Shown here in pieces: positions 30,252-41,979 of a stretch of DNA of 64,000 nt. The position numbers and the translations under genes were made by a program. Under the pieces are notes generated by a model. That model was not told where the DNA came from, searched no databases, and worked only from the letters and a program-made list of their open reading frames with translations. The first letter of the stretch is position 1. Each line of letters opens with the position of its first letter. Origin of the DNA: Mesostigma viride (Eukaryota > Streptophyta > Mesostigmatophyceae > Mesostigmatales > Mesostigmataceae); contig RPFO01000312.1 of NCBI GenBank assembly GCA_009746045.1, positions 1,757,639 to 1,821,638 of the forward strand, given 5' to 3'.

Positions 30252-31414
30252 AATCAAATTAAATTAAATTATAACACGACTCCGTTGGGGGATCATGTAG
30301 CACATATATTCCCTACTGGATGGGTGGAGGTGGGCGAAGCCGCGTCATCAAACTAAGCTAACTCTAAGCTATCTAGTCTAGAAAATAACTACGCTACTCA
30401 GCAAAGCGCCCCTTCCGCTTGGGGGCTACACATGGGCTGGCGTGTGAGCCTGGACAATCTTCTGCCACCTCTTCTTGTTCTGCATAGCAGTCCAAGCATG
30501 CAAGAGAGAGGGAGTGAATGCGGTGTTCAAACTGAGCTGGGACCACTACTGGTCGGCCAGCGCCAACATCTGGATGTAGTTCATGGCAGGTTTACCCAGC
30601 TTTCTAGGAAGGTCCTTGCGGCCAGGCCCTGTTGAGGCCAGGTCAGGATGTGCCGCCCTGGTTGGCCAAGCCGCTGGGGGCCGGCCAGACCAAGGGCGGT
30701 ATCTACCTGACTGGTGCGAGCAAGATGTCCTACAAATGCTATCCTACGCTCCCTACTAATCTCGTCCAAAATGCGAGGCATACCCTGATACAAGGACTCT
30801 AATGACCTATGCGTGGAAAACCCTATACATTCAGGACCTGTCGAAGCATCCTGTAAACCGGCACACAATGTATACATATAACCGGCACACATCTACATGG
30901 CTAAACAATGCTAAGGCATCAGCTGCATGGTATAGGGCACGTAATAGGCGTACATGCACATTGAAGGCCACGGCTAGGCCTTACTATTCTACACTACTAC
31001 TGCTGTATGCCCCTAAGCTGGGTTGTCTGTAGGTGAGCACTGGGGCAGCGGGGGTGACTCGCTTGCCAGGGCTTGTGGCCGACGTAGATGGCCGCCCCCT
31101 TCCAGTGCACTGGCTTCCCCGCCGCGGTCTGCCGGAGCTGGAGGTAGGTTGGCCATAGCTCCCGTCGCCGTTGTCGGTTGCTGCGCCAGGGTCAAGTCGT
31201 CGTCCAGGGTGTAGTGAGTCTGAAGTCTCGAGCCGCTTGCGGCGTCTGACTGAGAAACGGAATCTTGTCCGCCGGGTTCTCAAAGATGAGCAGAAGCGGA
31301 GGCGCCCCTGCCTTACCCCGCGAGTGGGGAAGGCGGTGGGCGTCCAGCTTGATCTTACCAATTATGAGGGCCATACGGCCATGCAGCAGAAACGGCGCCC
31401 ACCATTCCCCCTTC
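30252..31414 (-). pseudogene. Internally deleted LINE: ORF1 C-terminus joined to ORF2 C-terminus and 3' end
   Basis: Minus strand. 31431-31192 reads RGKAGAPPLLLIFENPADKI, the ORF1p C-terminal region (compare RGKAGPAPVLLTFKYMADKL at 44850-44770). 30892-30581 reads SLESLYQGMPRILDEISRER and AFVGHLARTSQVDTALGLAG, the ORF2 C-terminal region. A basic terminus with stop at 30394 follows, then the 3' stem-loop (30273-30285) and an AAATT tail (30252-30268). The catalytic RT part is missing, so it is a dead copy. It meets the plus-strand LINE head to head near 31415. Confidence 0.7.
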
Positions 31415-32247
31415 ACCACGGGGTGTGGCAAGGCTGTGTCCTGTCCCCATATTCATGTTCATTATTGTCGTGGATCTTGTGATGCGCCAGGCACGTGCGC
31501 GCTTTACTGCTCTTAAGGGTTCGAGCCAGGCTTGGACATCCTTAACGTGCGCGAACGGCGGCGTTGACCCGGGCTACCGCCTGTCCGACCTGATTTATAC
31601 GGATGACACCACCCTCATCGAGCGCCCCGAGCACATTCAGACCTGGCTGCATGGACTGTCTGGGCTTGGAGGCGAGGGCGGTGGGGCTGGAGATAAGTGT
31701 CAAAACTGAGGCGATGGTGATTGGGGCTTCCAGTTGCCCGCCGCTGCCGCGGCTACTAGACGGGAAGGAGGTACCGTTTCGTGATCGCTTCAAACTGCTG
31801 GGGAGCATGCTCCCCAACACTGCCGACGATGTGGACACCCGCATCGGCCTGGCCTGGGTTAGGCATTGCTTGCTCAAAACCTACTGGCACTCGAAGGCCC
31901 TCGGCGAGCACCGCAAGCGCATGCTCCTCAAGGTCCTGGTCCACACGGTGCTCACCTACGGCGCCGGGGCATGGACGCTCACGGACACGCTGGCGGCCAA
32001 GCTAGACGGCACGGTAATCAGGATGCTATGTCAGGCCCTGAATCATAGGGTTTACCACGCATAGGTCTTTAGAATCTTTGTACCAGGGCATGCCTCGCAT
32101 TTCGGACGAGATTAGACAGCGCAGGATAGCATTCGACATCTTGCTCGCACCAGCCAGGTAGACACCGACCTCGGTCTGGCCGGCCCCCAGCGGCTTGGCC
32201 AGCCAGGATGGCATATCCTGACCTGGCCTGGCCCCAAGGACATACCT

Positions 32248-32289
32248 AATTAATTAATTAATAGACACGTGATTAATTAATTAATTAAT
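32248..32289. mobile_element. 42-bp micro-insert of TTAA repeats with 8-bp target duplication
   Basis: Flanked by ACATACCT (32240-32247 and 32290-32297). It consists of TTAA repeats around 'agacacgtga'; CACGTG also precedes the tail of the SINE-like element. This is best read as an extremely 5'-truncated retroposed tail. Confidence 0.65.
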
Positions 32290-32630
32290 ACATACCTAAG
32301 AAGGTAGGCAAACATGCCACGACCTACCCACAGATGTTGCTGGCCGACCTAGTGGTCCCAGCCCAGTTTGAACACCGCATTCACTCCCTCTCTCTTGCTT
32401 GGACTGCTATATGCAGGACAAGAAGAGGTGGAAGACCATTGTCCAGGCTCATACGCCCGCCCCTGTGGGCAAGCCCCCTCCCCCCAAGCGGAAGGGGCGC
32501 TTTGCTGAGTAGCATAGATAGGGTTTTCTAGATTAGATTAGCTTAGAGTTAGATTAGTTCGGTTTCGCGGCTCTGCCCACCTCCACCAAGCAAGGAAAAA
32601 TGTGCTACATAATCTCCCAACGGAGTCATG

Positions 32631-32816
32631 TTTTAATTTAATTTAATTTAATTTAATTTAATTTAATTTAATTTAATTTAATTTAATTTAATTTAATTTA
32701 ATTTAATTTAATTTAATTTAATTTAATTTAATTTAATTTAATTTAATTTAATTTAATTTAATTTAATTTAATTTAATTTAATTTAATTTAATTTAATTTA
32801 ATTTAATTTAATTTAA
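32631..32816 (+). repeat. (TTTAA)n tract, about 186 bp
   Basis: About 37 uninterrupted pentamer units directly following the LINE 3' stem-loop. It marks the 3' tail, probably expanded after insertion. Confidence 0.95.
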
Positions 32817-32819
32817 TGC

Positions 32820-33740
32820 GGCCAGGGATTTCTCTCTCAAACGCCTGTGCAAGCGTCACGGATCGAATTCTCACCTTCCACCAGGTCGAAGTTCTTGACA
32901 ATGACGTTAAGGCTGCGTTTGTCGAGCTCGGCCTCCTCGCGGAGGTCGAGTGTCTCTACGCTGCTGCTCGAGCTGTGCTGCGACGGCGGAGGTGGTGGAG
33001 TTGGTGTGTTGCTTGAGCATGTCTGCCCAGGTCTGGGTGGGAGGGGCATCGCCAGCCGGGCAAGCGGGGGCTGGCTTGGCGGCAATGTCCTTCACCGCCT
33101 GGGCGGTGAGGCCTGCGGTGTTTTGCAGGCACTCAGTGGCGATGGCGTTGTCCTGGAGGCGCTTGTAGATGTCGCGGAGCTGGGCGGTGAGGGAGTCGGT
33201 GGAGGCGGTGGTGGTGCATGGGGTGGAGGCGAGGAGGGTGCCAGTGGAGGTGGCGGTGGAGATGGCGGGGAGCTCGGCAGCCAGCGTGAGGCCCACATCT
33301 GCCACATCTGCAGCGAGGGGAGTCACGTGCTGCGCGATGGCTGCTTGAAGGTGGTGGAGGAGGGTGGATTCGGTCAAGGGGGAGGGGACCCAGAGGTCGT
33401 CGGCCGAGCGCTTAAGGATGGAAAAGAGAGCGGCAAGCTGAAGGCGAGGGCGAGACCAGCCGGGCAGGCGGTCAAGTCCGCGGTGGGAGAACCGGCTGTC
33501 AACTCCATTGCGGAAGCGATGATGGTCGCGGATGCGCAGGCACAGGGCAAGGATCGAGGCGTGCGACCCATAAAACACGAGCTCCAGTATCTTGATGGAG
33601 GGCATGTCGAAAAAGCCGGGTCTGTCGCCGTCAAGGGTGGAAAATAACCTGTCGACGTCAAAGTCGCGCTCAGACCAGCCAGGTTCGCCTGGGCAAAGGC
33701 CGCAAAGGAGATCAACAACTATTACCTGATATTCATTCAC
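32820..33740 (-). pseudogene. LINE ORF1 (RNA-binding/chaperone protein), frameshifted
   Basis: The minus-strand frame from 33740 (MNEYQVIVVDLL) runs 277 codons: a variable N-terminus, then AQHVTPLAADVADVGLTLAA, a Thr/Ser/Ala helix-rich section, LTAQLRDIYKRLQDNAIATE and PPTQTWADMLKQHTNSTTSA. A one-base shift near 32950 moves reading to LREEAELDKRSLNVIVKNFD + LVEGENSIRDA, which resembles the start of an ORF1p RNA-binding domain. The same protein order is seen on the plus strand at 43670-44120. ORF1p coats LINE RNA. The copy stops near 32820, next to the (TTTAA)n tail of the neighbouring LINE. Confidence 0.65.
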
Positions 33741-36490
33741 GGCTCATGCAACGATTTTGTCAACATATATTCGTCGATCGTTCCCACTACTCTTGATACA
33801 ACCAGCACATGAAGAATCCGGACCATGGTAGCTCAAACCTGCTGTTATCTTATCCACATTTGTAGAGTCGTTCAGGATTATGGAAGTGAGTGTCGACTCG
33901 AGGAACCTTGGAGCATACAGCCCTATTCAGGGTACATCCCAGTTGGCATCATCTGGTATGAAGCATACCATGTAAACTAGTGCCCCAAAATGCAAATGAC
34001 CTAAAGGTCGCTACAACACGTGTTGCGGCATTTATAAACCGGAGTAGGCAGGCACGGCCTTACCATCCGGCAAGTGCAGGCTCATGTCAGGATTCTTTGC
34101 ACATGCCTTGCTGCAACAAAAAAAAAACGGACCTGGCTTTCTTTTTGCCAGCTTATGATTAATCTTTACCCAGGTACTGCAATCGATTGCTAAGTATGTG
34201 CACCCCTTCTAAAGTTTCACTGGACAACGGTGACTAGCACTAACGCCCTTGCCGCCGCAAACCCTCTTTCTGCTGCCCATCTTCGCATTCGTCCAGCCAC
34301 CCACCTGCAAAAGCAAACACAATCATTGCACACTCAAATTTAGACACTGATGTTCTTGTACACGACTGGATCCTAAATCAAGCCCTAAGCATTCAAAGGA
34401 AATGAGAAAGGGAATGAAAGAGGGCGGCAGCTAATGCCTGCATGGCGAAATAAGGAGGGGTGGGGCAATGGCAATGCAAGTGGCATCATTATGCACGCAA
34501 GGGCGCAAGTCAAGTGCTGGACAAGAGTTTGGGACACGCCAGTTTGTCACAAAGTAGCCAATTTGTCACAAAGAACAGCACCATCATGAAGCTACACTGA
34601 CAGATAACAAGCGTGTCCCCATAATGAAGAGGAATCCAATACTGTCGCTACCGACCCAAGGCAGATGTGCACACTTGCTTCCCCCTCCAAGTGACTCATT
34701 ATCACGACAGTCCCATGTGACATCACAGCTATGCAAACAAAAATGCCCCACACCCACTAGGCATCTCTGAGAAACTTCGCCGAGCGTCTGTAAACAGAAC
34801 AAGAAAAACGCAAGTTTCTAACAGATCAAGGTGGGGTGTGAACCACGGTGCATCCTGCATGGGCATACCCACTTTCGGAAACTCATAGACTCAGCCTTGA
34901 TGCATACCGGCTCATGCTACAATCTGAGAGTGGTCCCCTACATTCATAAAGCAGCGTGAAAAATACCCGCGAACCATATTCCTTAGCAAGCGATGCGAGC
35001 ATTATTGGTATGGTAAAATGCAAACTTGCCATCTCAGAAAAAATGAACGACGTAGTTGAGATGGACTGTAGTTGCAAATGATGGGCAACCTAATATTGAA
35101 ACAGGCAGAAGAGCAATATCTGGATGAAAAAAGTGATGGTCATCTCATACAAAGGCTGGCCAACCAACCCGATGTAACATTTAGCAACGCATGCGTAAAT
35201 GGCTGATGCAAAGTACACCCAATTTCAGAAAAGACAAGCGCAGTTAACCGCCAGTAAGTCACCACAATACCATCACAGCTGGCAGCTCGGTAGACGTCGC
35301 TCGGGACACCGGCGGACCACGCTCTTCCTTCACACCCATGCCATCCCTAAAAAAAAATTCGATACTCCCCGTGAAGTAATAATGCCACGCAAAATAATGC
35401 CGTTATGTTAGACAATGCTTTCCAAAAACAATGCTACCGGCATTAAGAATACACTCGCAGACTCGCAGTTACTCGATCCGCCTGAAGAGGAGGCAGCTCG
35501 TTGTCCAGGGTTCGGGGGAAGAGCGCTGAGGCGAGAAATCCAAGCCTATCGGAGAGGCCGCAGAATTCCCCGATCATATTTTCTTGCTTTTTTTTCCGGT
35601 GTGGAGGGGTCTGGCAACTCCGCCGAGGCCCTCCTCGAGCATGTTGGCGTTGACATCGTGGAGGGGAATGGGAATCTGTTAGACCACGCAGCGACCAAAT
35701 GAACAAAACAAGCCAGAGCACCGTTGCATTAAGCGTTCCGTGAACTGAAAAATGGATGATGATGATCATGATGATGGTCGATCGGTCATGATTGCACAGC
35801 AGCTGGCGGCGCCCAACGGAGGCTGTAAAACTCCATCGCCAAGGTGCAGGAAACTACTGGATATCTAGCATGTATCCAGCATGTATCCAGCATGTATCCA
35901 GTGTTATATTTTTGTGCTGCCTGTAACCATCCACCCAATACCAAAAACTAACTTCTGGCGACCGCAATCCATCCTTTGGCGACTCAGAATTCAGAAACCA
36001 ATTCTTTGGCGAGGCCGCAACTTCACTCGATTGCAGCTACTGTAACTGAAATAAAGTTTGGCGGTGGTTCCCGTCTTTATTGGCGTCTTCCCCACGTTGT
36101 GTCGATGTGTACAGTAGGTAGTCCGGACTCCGTACTACCGCCAATCGCAGTCCAATCGTTTACGCACAAACTCTAATGTCGCGGGCGAGGACCGCCAAAC
36201 TTGTAAATAAATTATAATCCAAAATAAATTAAAATATGACGACTGTCGACTTGAGTTGAAGTTGAGTTTATTACCGCGCTGGTGGTCCGACAGGGTTATT
36301 AATAGTGGATCCAACGCGTGGCATTCGCGGACATTTCCGACATATCTTCAGAAAATTCACGCGCGACATTGCTGCGACAGACGTCAGACATTGAATATCG
36401 TACCTCCAACTGCTCCAACGCGTACATCCAACGGGATTTCGATCTTACAAAAAATTTCACGATAGCATATCCCGCAACGTAACGCCGCAA
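33741..36490. other. Intergenic 2.7 kb without a supported gene
   Basis: Lower GC than its surroundings and only short ORFs. Two weak hints on the minus strand: a possible terminal exon after 'tgcttttgcag' near 34304 (WVAGRMRRWAAERGFAAARA, stop near 34225), and a 100-codon frame at 35443-35769. An 11-bp unit 'agcatgtatcc' is repeated three times at about 35868-35900. The right part (36000-36490) may hold upstream control of the kinase gene. Confidence 0.3.
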
Positions 36491-37042
36491 TTACGTATCC
36501 AGCCGTGATCCCGCTCGGGTTCCACGTGAAGGTCCAGCTCTGGCGGGCATGCGAGCTGCAGTCTCGCAGCTACACTACACTGTATTTGTACTGGCTCGGG
36601 TAAAGATCCTACGCCATTCACAGTGCACGAAAGGCATAATACCAGGCAAAATGCCGTTCGAGTGCCGTCGTAGCAGCCGCATCATAGGTGTGGCGAGTTG
36701 TCGCCAGCGACGTGGCCATCTGGAGAGTTGCCGACGCGGGGACACGAAACCAGCACAAAACCGTGGTTGCATTATACCTGTTAGACCTGGGAAGAACTTG
36801 CCGGGGCGGGCCAACCGGGGTACACTTCGCGCAAACTTCATCAATGCTGTAATGACCAATGTCAAAACAATGTGCCTTACCCCTACGCGAGTGCGCGCAA
36901 TCGGGTTCATGAACGATCCTAGCCCGGCCTCCTTGCGACGCATGCGCCGACGCTTCAACGGCGATCGGTATTTACTCCTGCCTTCAAGTTTAGGCATCGT
37001 GTAAATTAGTCCTCGAGCTGGCGGTGTGGTCTTGACTACTCA

Positions 37043-39121
37043 ATGGCAGTTACTTCCCTCAACGCCATGGAGACCAGTGGCGTCACTGTTGAGCTCCCTG
37101 AAAGTACCGCAGACAATTATCAAGGTGATCTACGCATGCCGGCGACAGGGACGCTATCCGATATTATGCCATCCCCTATGTCATCCGTTATGGCTTACCA
37201 TATGCCACTGGCAGAGTCGCCCTGGGGAGAATCTGATACGACGGCACCAACGGCCTCCTCCGTGGAGCCTGCCAGCCCGTCGAGAAGAACTTTTGCCAAG
37301 GTGGCACACCTGGTCATCATGACGAATAGGTTTGCCGCGGGTTTCCGTACACTTCGGGACATGGTGTCCCCGGACTGCTATGTCCAGCTGGAGGACATGC
37401 AGAACGTGGGGCGCCTTGGTCAGGGTGCTTTTGCGACGGTGGATCAATACAGGATGAAATCGGGTGAGGGGCCGGCCCTGGCGGTGAAGAAGTTAAGGTT
37501 GGAATTTCTTGCCGGTGGCCCAGAATTGCGAGATTTCGCACAGGTAAGCTTCTCCCTGCCCTTGGCACGAAGAAGGTGTTTCTTCACCGATGGGTAGATT
37601 GCAGGGCTGTCATGGCCCCACGCCACCAGCCTTCCCTGGGGCCAGAGGCAAACCAGTGAATGCCCCATGCAGCTTTTTCCATATCGCTGTGTTAATTGTG
37701 TGCTTTCTTCTGTGTTGAGGCGGCGTATTTCATGGGCCCTCCTCCTATAACATGCCATCCTCCTCCTAGAAAAAAAATCCAGCAGCTGGTGAATTAAGGG
37801 GACTGCCCGGTGCCCGCCATCATCTGCGTAGTACCAATTTTGCCGCCCCTTCCGTTCGCAACTGTTGGGGGGCCACGACAACCCACATCCTGTGTTTGTA
37901 GCAAGGTACCCATGCACTAGAGCGCGCCACTTGGCAACTATTAGACCAGCCCTCATGGAGGGAAGGTGCCCACCTGCAAGCATACTTGCTGCAGACAAGG
38001 AGGAGGAAGCGCACAAGGGGTCAATGCAGCACTGGCACCTGGCAGTGTTGTATCGCAACACACAGGCATGCTTGCGCGCCACGTGGCATGTGCCCCGTTA
38101 GAGGGCAGTGCCATTGGTGAAATAGGAATGTGATTGAAGCAGCGTGATTGAAGCAATCACCGCCATCAACGCATGGGAATCTGTGCCCTGGGCGTGTGTG
38201 GGTGGTGGCTTTGATCTTCACACACTTAGCCCCTTTCCGTTCCTTCCCTTTCAGTTGCTTCCATTTACATCTTCCCCCCCGCCCCTGACCCTGACCCTGA
38301 CCCTGACCCTGACCCTGCCATTTCCTCTGCTTTCTCACCTTCTCTTCTCCCCCCCTCCCCTGGATGATCATATCACTTGGTTGGGGGCCATGGCTATGAC
38401 GCTATCATCTCGCACATTCAAACTCCCATGTCAGTCGTGAGCCCTGTTCCATTTTGCCTTCCACGTCTTGACCTGACGCAACCTGTGGCACATGTCCGCC
38501 TTGTGTGCTGTACACCCGCAGGAGGTGGCACTCATGAAGAAGCTGAAGCACAAGAACATCTGCCGCTTCCTTGGAGTGGGAGAGTACGAGGAGGATGGCT
38601 ACACGCCCCGGTTTGTGTGCATGGAGATGCTGCCAGGGGGTTCCCTGGGCTCCCTGATCCAGAGGAAGAGGGTCACGGTAGCGCAGGCGTTTCGATACGC
38701 GCGCGACATCGCATGCGGCCTGGCCTACCTGCACGAATCCATCCCAACCGTCATGCACCGAGACATCAAGCTGGATGTGGGTGCACAACTCCTTGTTGCA
38801 AGTGTGGTGGTTGCTGGTTCTCTTGATCTTGCATAATTTCTGCACATTTCTGGATTTCCATTGCCACCACATACCCAGCGTTCATGTCATGACATACCAA
38901 TTGGGCTATCAACGATGAGTAGCCTGTCAGTAAAGGATGTAATACTAGTATTCCTGTAGTTATATATTGGAGCTTATGCGCCCCACCCATGCACGGCCCA
39001 ACCATGCACTGCACTGCACTGCAGTGCTGTACGGTGGCAGATGGCATCCTATCACGGTCTTATCATTGGGGGGGGAGGGAGGGAGGGAGGGAGGGAGGGA
39101 GGGAGGGAGGGAGGGAGGGAG

Positions 39122-39212
<91 letters not shown>

Positions 39213-41652
39213 GGGAGGGGGGGGAAGGGAAGGAGGGAGGGAGGGAGGGAGGGAGGGAGGGAGGGAGGGAGGGAGGAGGGAGGGAGGGAGGGAGGGAGGG
39301 AGGGAGGGAGGGAGGAGGGAGGGAGGGAGGGAGGGAGGGGGGGGGGGGGGGGGACTGGGGGAGGGGGGGCGGATGGAAAGATGAAAAGGTGCGAACTTGC
39401 ATGTGCTCTGGAGACCACGGCATCGATGGTGCATATTGCTTGCAGCTGCTGGCCGCACGCCTGCTTTCCCCCCTGCCTTCCGTACCATCTGACCACCTGA
39501 CCATCTGACCATTAGCTTGCCCACCTGCCCACCCTCCCATCCACCTACACACGCACCCGTGCGGCACATCGGTCGCGCCCACCCGCTCATGCATGCGGCG
39601 CAGAACATTTTGATCGACGCCGAGGGGGTGGCCAAGATCACCGACTTTGGCCTGGGTAAGCTGGTTCACCGCGCGCTGGAGCGTCGCGCGCTCGCGAAAA
39701 GCTTCTTCGCCCGCCGCAGGAGCCGCCTCAGCCCTGGTGGTGACGCCAGCTTCAGCACCTCAATTGGCAGCGGTTCTTACAGCGGGCAGGGTCTCCCAGG
39801 CCGCTCCGGCTCAGAGCTCAGCGAGAGGAGCTTCCGGTCAAGCAGCAAGTGGTCGCTGGATGGCAGCCGCAAGAAGCTCACTAAGATATTCTCACAAAGG
39901 TGGGTGGCGGCATGTGAGGTTGGGTGATGGCACCGCTTTTGCAGGGTACCTGTGCACAGCCGTGTGCCCGCCGTTGTGGGCAAGGGGAAATGGATGATGG
40001 CGCAAACTCAAGGGTCTGCTTGTTTTCTCCCTGCACCATCCGTCGGGCAAGGGGGTCGGTCTTTTCTTCCTTGGCAGCTGGATGGAGCGGTATCCCACAC
40101 AGCGCATGGTGACTGGTTTTCTCATCCTGCTGCGATGGGGGGGCTCCGACGACATGTCTCCAGATTGTTTGCGGCTCATTACCATTGGTGCAGGGGAGGG
40201 CACGGATCTCCCTTGCATAAGGGAAGACCAGCGCCCTGCCATTCCATCCTCCTACTGGTACAGACTACTACAGACCACTTGTACTGACTAACTTGACACA
40301 CTGCTTGCACCTGGCATCGCACATGTGGGTAATCGCCCCTCTGATCCCCCCTGCAGACCCAGCTCGTACAAGGCGGATGTGCTGACAGGGGAGGCGGGAT
40401 CGTACGCGTACATGGCTCCCGAGATATTCCGCCACGAGCAATACGGGGTCAAGGTGGGGTCACTGTAGTGGGACACGGTGGGGTCACTGTAGTGGTACAT
40501 GGTGGGATCACTGTAGTGGGGGGGCATACCGCTTGGATTGCTACTTCCGTCAATTTGGTCGCTGTAGGAGCTGTGGTGGCTGGACGGTCCTGTGCTACCC
40601 AAGCGCAATGTGGAGCGTTGGGCCACACACCAGCGCAGAATACCATCGCATGGCTGTGCTTGTAATGGTGGCTATGGAGGACTAGCTTCGACCACGAGGG
40701 CAGTCGTGCTGCGACAGTGCATAGCACTCGGGCAAGGGCACAAGGCCAGGGACAGGGATGTTGTTGCCTTTTGCCGCATGCCATAGCCAGGCGCCCTGCA
40801 TGGCATGCATCTCGCACAAGGAGGCTGTGCCTTCAGGGGAGCTTGACTTACACCCCTAGTGTGCTCCCATGTGCATGTAGAGCCGTGCTGTCTGCCTGCT
40901 GACTTCTATACAGGAGGCATCGCACTTGGATGATGCCAAGCAGGCGTTCCCTCGGTATCGCGCCATACTTGACCTTATGGGCGATGCCATTTTTTATCCT
41001 ATGATGTGGTTACTGATCGGGTGACCAGACCGTGCCCCTTCCCTGTTTTAGGAATGTAGGATGAGCCCTGTTGCCTCGCCTAATCGACCCAAAACATGTG
41101 GTGCATATGCTGTGGCACACTCACTCTGCGGGAACATTGAAACGTTGTGAGAACATGTCGGCTTCGTTATTCATGACTCCACAACGCAGCCTTGTGTGGT
41201 CTTACACTTGAAGCTACTGGGATGTATGCCTGCATAGGTGCGGTGATTGCCGCCCACTATCCCTTCAGTTCTTCGTTTTCCCATCCGGCATTTCCCTTCC
41301 ACAATTCCCACGCGCCGTCCTGTGCCACCAGGTGGACGTGTTCTCATGGGCCATCATCTTCTACGAGCTGATTGCTGGTCGGCGCGCCTACGCGGGGTAC
41401 TACATCTCTGCGGAAGAGATCGGCGCGCGGCAGTCCCTGGAGGGCCGGCGGCCGACACTGCCCTCCAAGTGGCCAACCGAGCTCAAACAGCTGCTTACGT
41501 CCGCTTGGGCAGACAATGCCACCCTGCGGCCGTCTGCGTCGGAGATCGTCCAGCAGCTGGAGGCAATGATGGCGCAGGGCATCCCAGAAGAGCCCCTGAT
41601 GAGGGCCGCGGCTAGGGAAAACAAGCAGGGGTGTCAATGCACGGTCATGTGA
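37043..41652 (+). CDS. TKL-family protein kinase with C-terminal CaaX box (five exons)
   Basis: Exons: 37043-37543, 38522-38776, 39604-39899, 40357-40453 and 41332-41652, all with GT donors and AG acceptors; phases 0, 0, 2, 0. Total 489 residues. The first 110 are Ser/Pro-rich. The Gly-rich loop is VGRLGQGAFATV (123-133) and the ATP lysine is K149 in ALAVKK. E168 is the probable helix-C Glu. HRDIKLDN spans 246-253 (catalytic D248) across the exon 2/3 junction. DFG is at 266-268, with a long basic/Ser-rich activation segment to YMAPE. The C-lobe has DVFSWAIIFYELIAGRRAYA and LRPSASEIVQQLE. These features match Raf/CTR1-like TKL Ser/Thr kinases. The end, GCQCTVM, is a CaaX box (C486) with a nearby Cys (C484), predicting farnesylation plus palmitoylation and membrane attachment. 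An in-frame ATG at 37190 is an alternative start. Confidence 0.9.
38281..38318. repeat. (CCCTGA)n microsatellite in kinase intron 1
   Basis: About six hexamers, interstitial in intron 1 (37544-38521). Not telomeric in context. Confidence 0.85.
39067..39358 (+). repeat. (GGGA)n and 87-base poly(G) in kinase intron 2
   Basis: About 290 bp of almost pure G/A: (GGGA)n, an uninterrupted run of 87 G (39125-39211), then more (GGGA)n. The opposite arm has (CCCT)n at 52721-52860 in the matching place but no long homopolymer. It has strong G-quadruplex potential; the run length may be affected by sequencing error. Confidence 0.9.
40454..40525 (+). repeat. Short tandem repeat at start of kinase intron 4
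   Basis: Three copies of a roughly 22-bp unit 'gtggggtcactgtagtgg' + 'kaca' directly after exon 4, so the GT donor context is repeated. The related pattern is at 50135-50210 in the other arm. Confidence 0.8.
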
Positions 41653-41950
41653 TGGGCCATGGGGCGCGCATCTACTTGTGGACCATGCTCACGCAGGAAC
41701 CTTCGACCCCCTATACACAACGCGGAGGGAGGGCGCATTCAACCAGCTTGCACTAGCTTCTCTCACTGCCACAAGCGAGCATGCAGGCCACAGAGGACTC
41801 TTGCATCATGGTGCAGGCCCAACTATGGGTGCAAAACAGCATTAGAGGGAGGCTGACGCAAATCAAGCGGATTGATGTGATATAAAGGTGAAGTCCTAGG
41901 TGCGCAGGCTGAGGCGCAGGCACACGGTAATGGCCACAATGATGATTTCT

Positions 41951-41979
41951 GGCCTGCGCTGGTTGTCTCATTGACAATG
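41951..41979 (+). repeat. 29-bp dispersed repeat copy
   Basis: 'ctggcctgcgctggttgtct' followed by 'cattga' also occurs at 47553-47581 (+) and 48152-48180 (-). In the other arm the matching place in the 3' flank lacks it. Confidence 0.7.

Larger units (their letters stand above)
31415..32816 (+). pseudogene. 5'-truncated LINE: RT from motif B to C-terminus, 3' UTR and (TTTAA)n tail
   Basis: Plus strand: HGVWQGCVLSPY (motif B), MFIIVVDLVMRQARARF, LIYTDDTTLIERPEH (motif C, YTDD), then after a shift LDCLGLEARAVGLEISVKTE, LLDGKEVPFRDRFKLLGSML, TYGAGAWTLTDTLAAKLDGT, and after further shifts RWKTIVQAHTPAPVGKPPPP + KRKGRFAE with a stop at 32510-32512. The 3' UTR ends with the stem-loop 'tctcccaacggagtcatg' (32613-32630), followed by (TTTAA)n (32631-32816). 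Motif A is absent, so it cannot be active. It holds a tiny nested insert at 32248-32289. Confidence 0.8.

Noticed and set aside
36549-37004. 151-codon ORF upstream of the kinase and its antisense partner, both present in the two arms
   Set aside because: Conservation is explained by the duplication. The frame is broken in the second copy and no domain is seen; probably leader or promoter sequence.
38281-38318. Interstitial telomere
   Set aside because: The unit is CCCTGA, not the plant or algal telomere repeat, and it is short and intronic.
39041-39669. Poly-Gly and poly-Pro ORFs over the kinase intron tract
   Set aside because: Pure products of (GGGA)n and poly(G); they overlap an intron with good splice sites.
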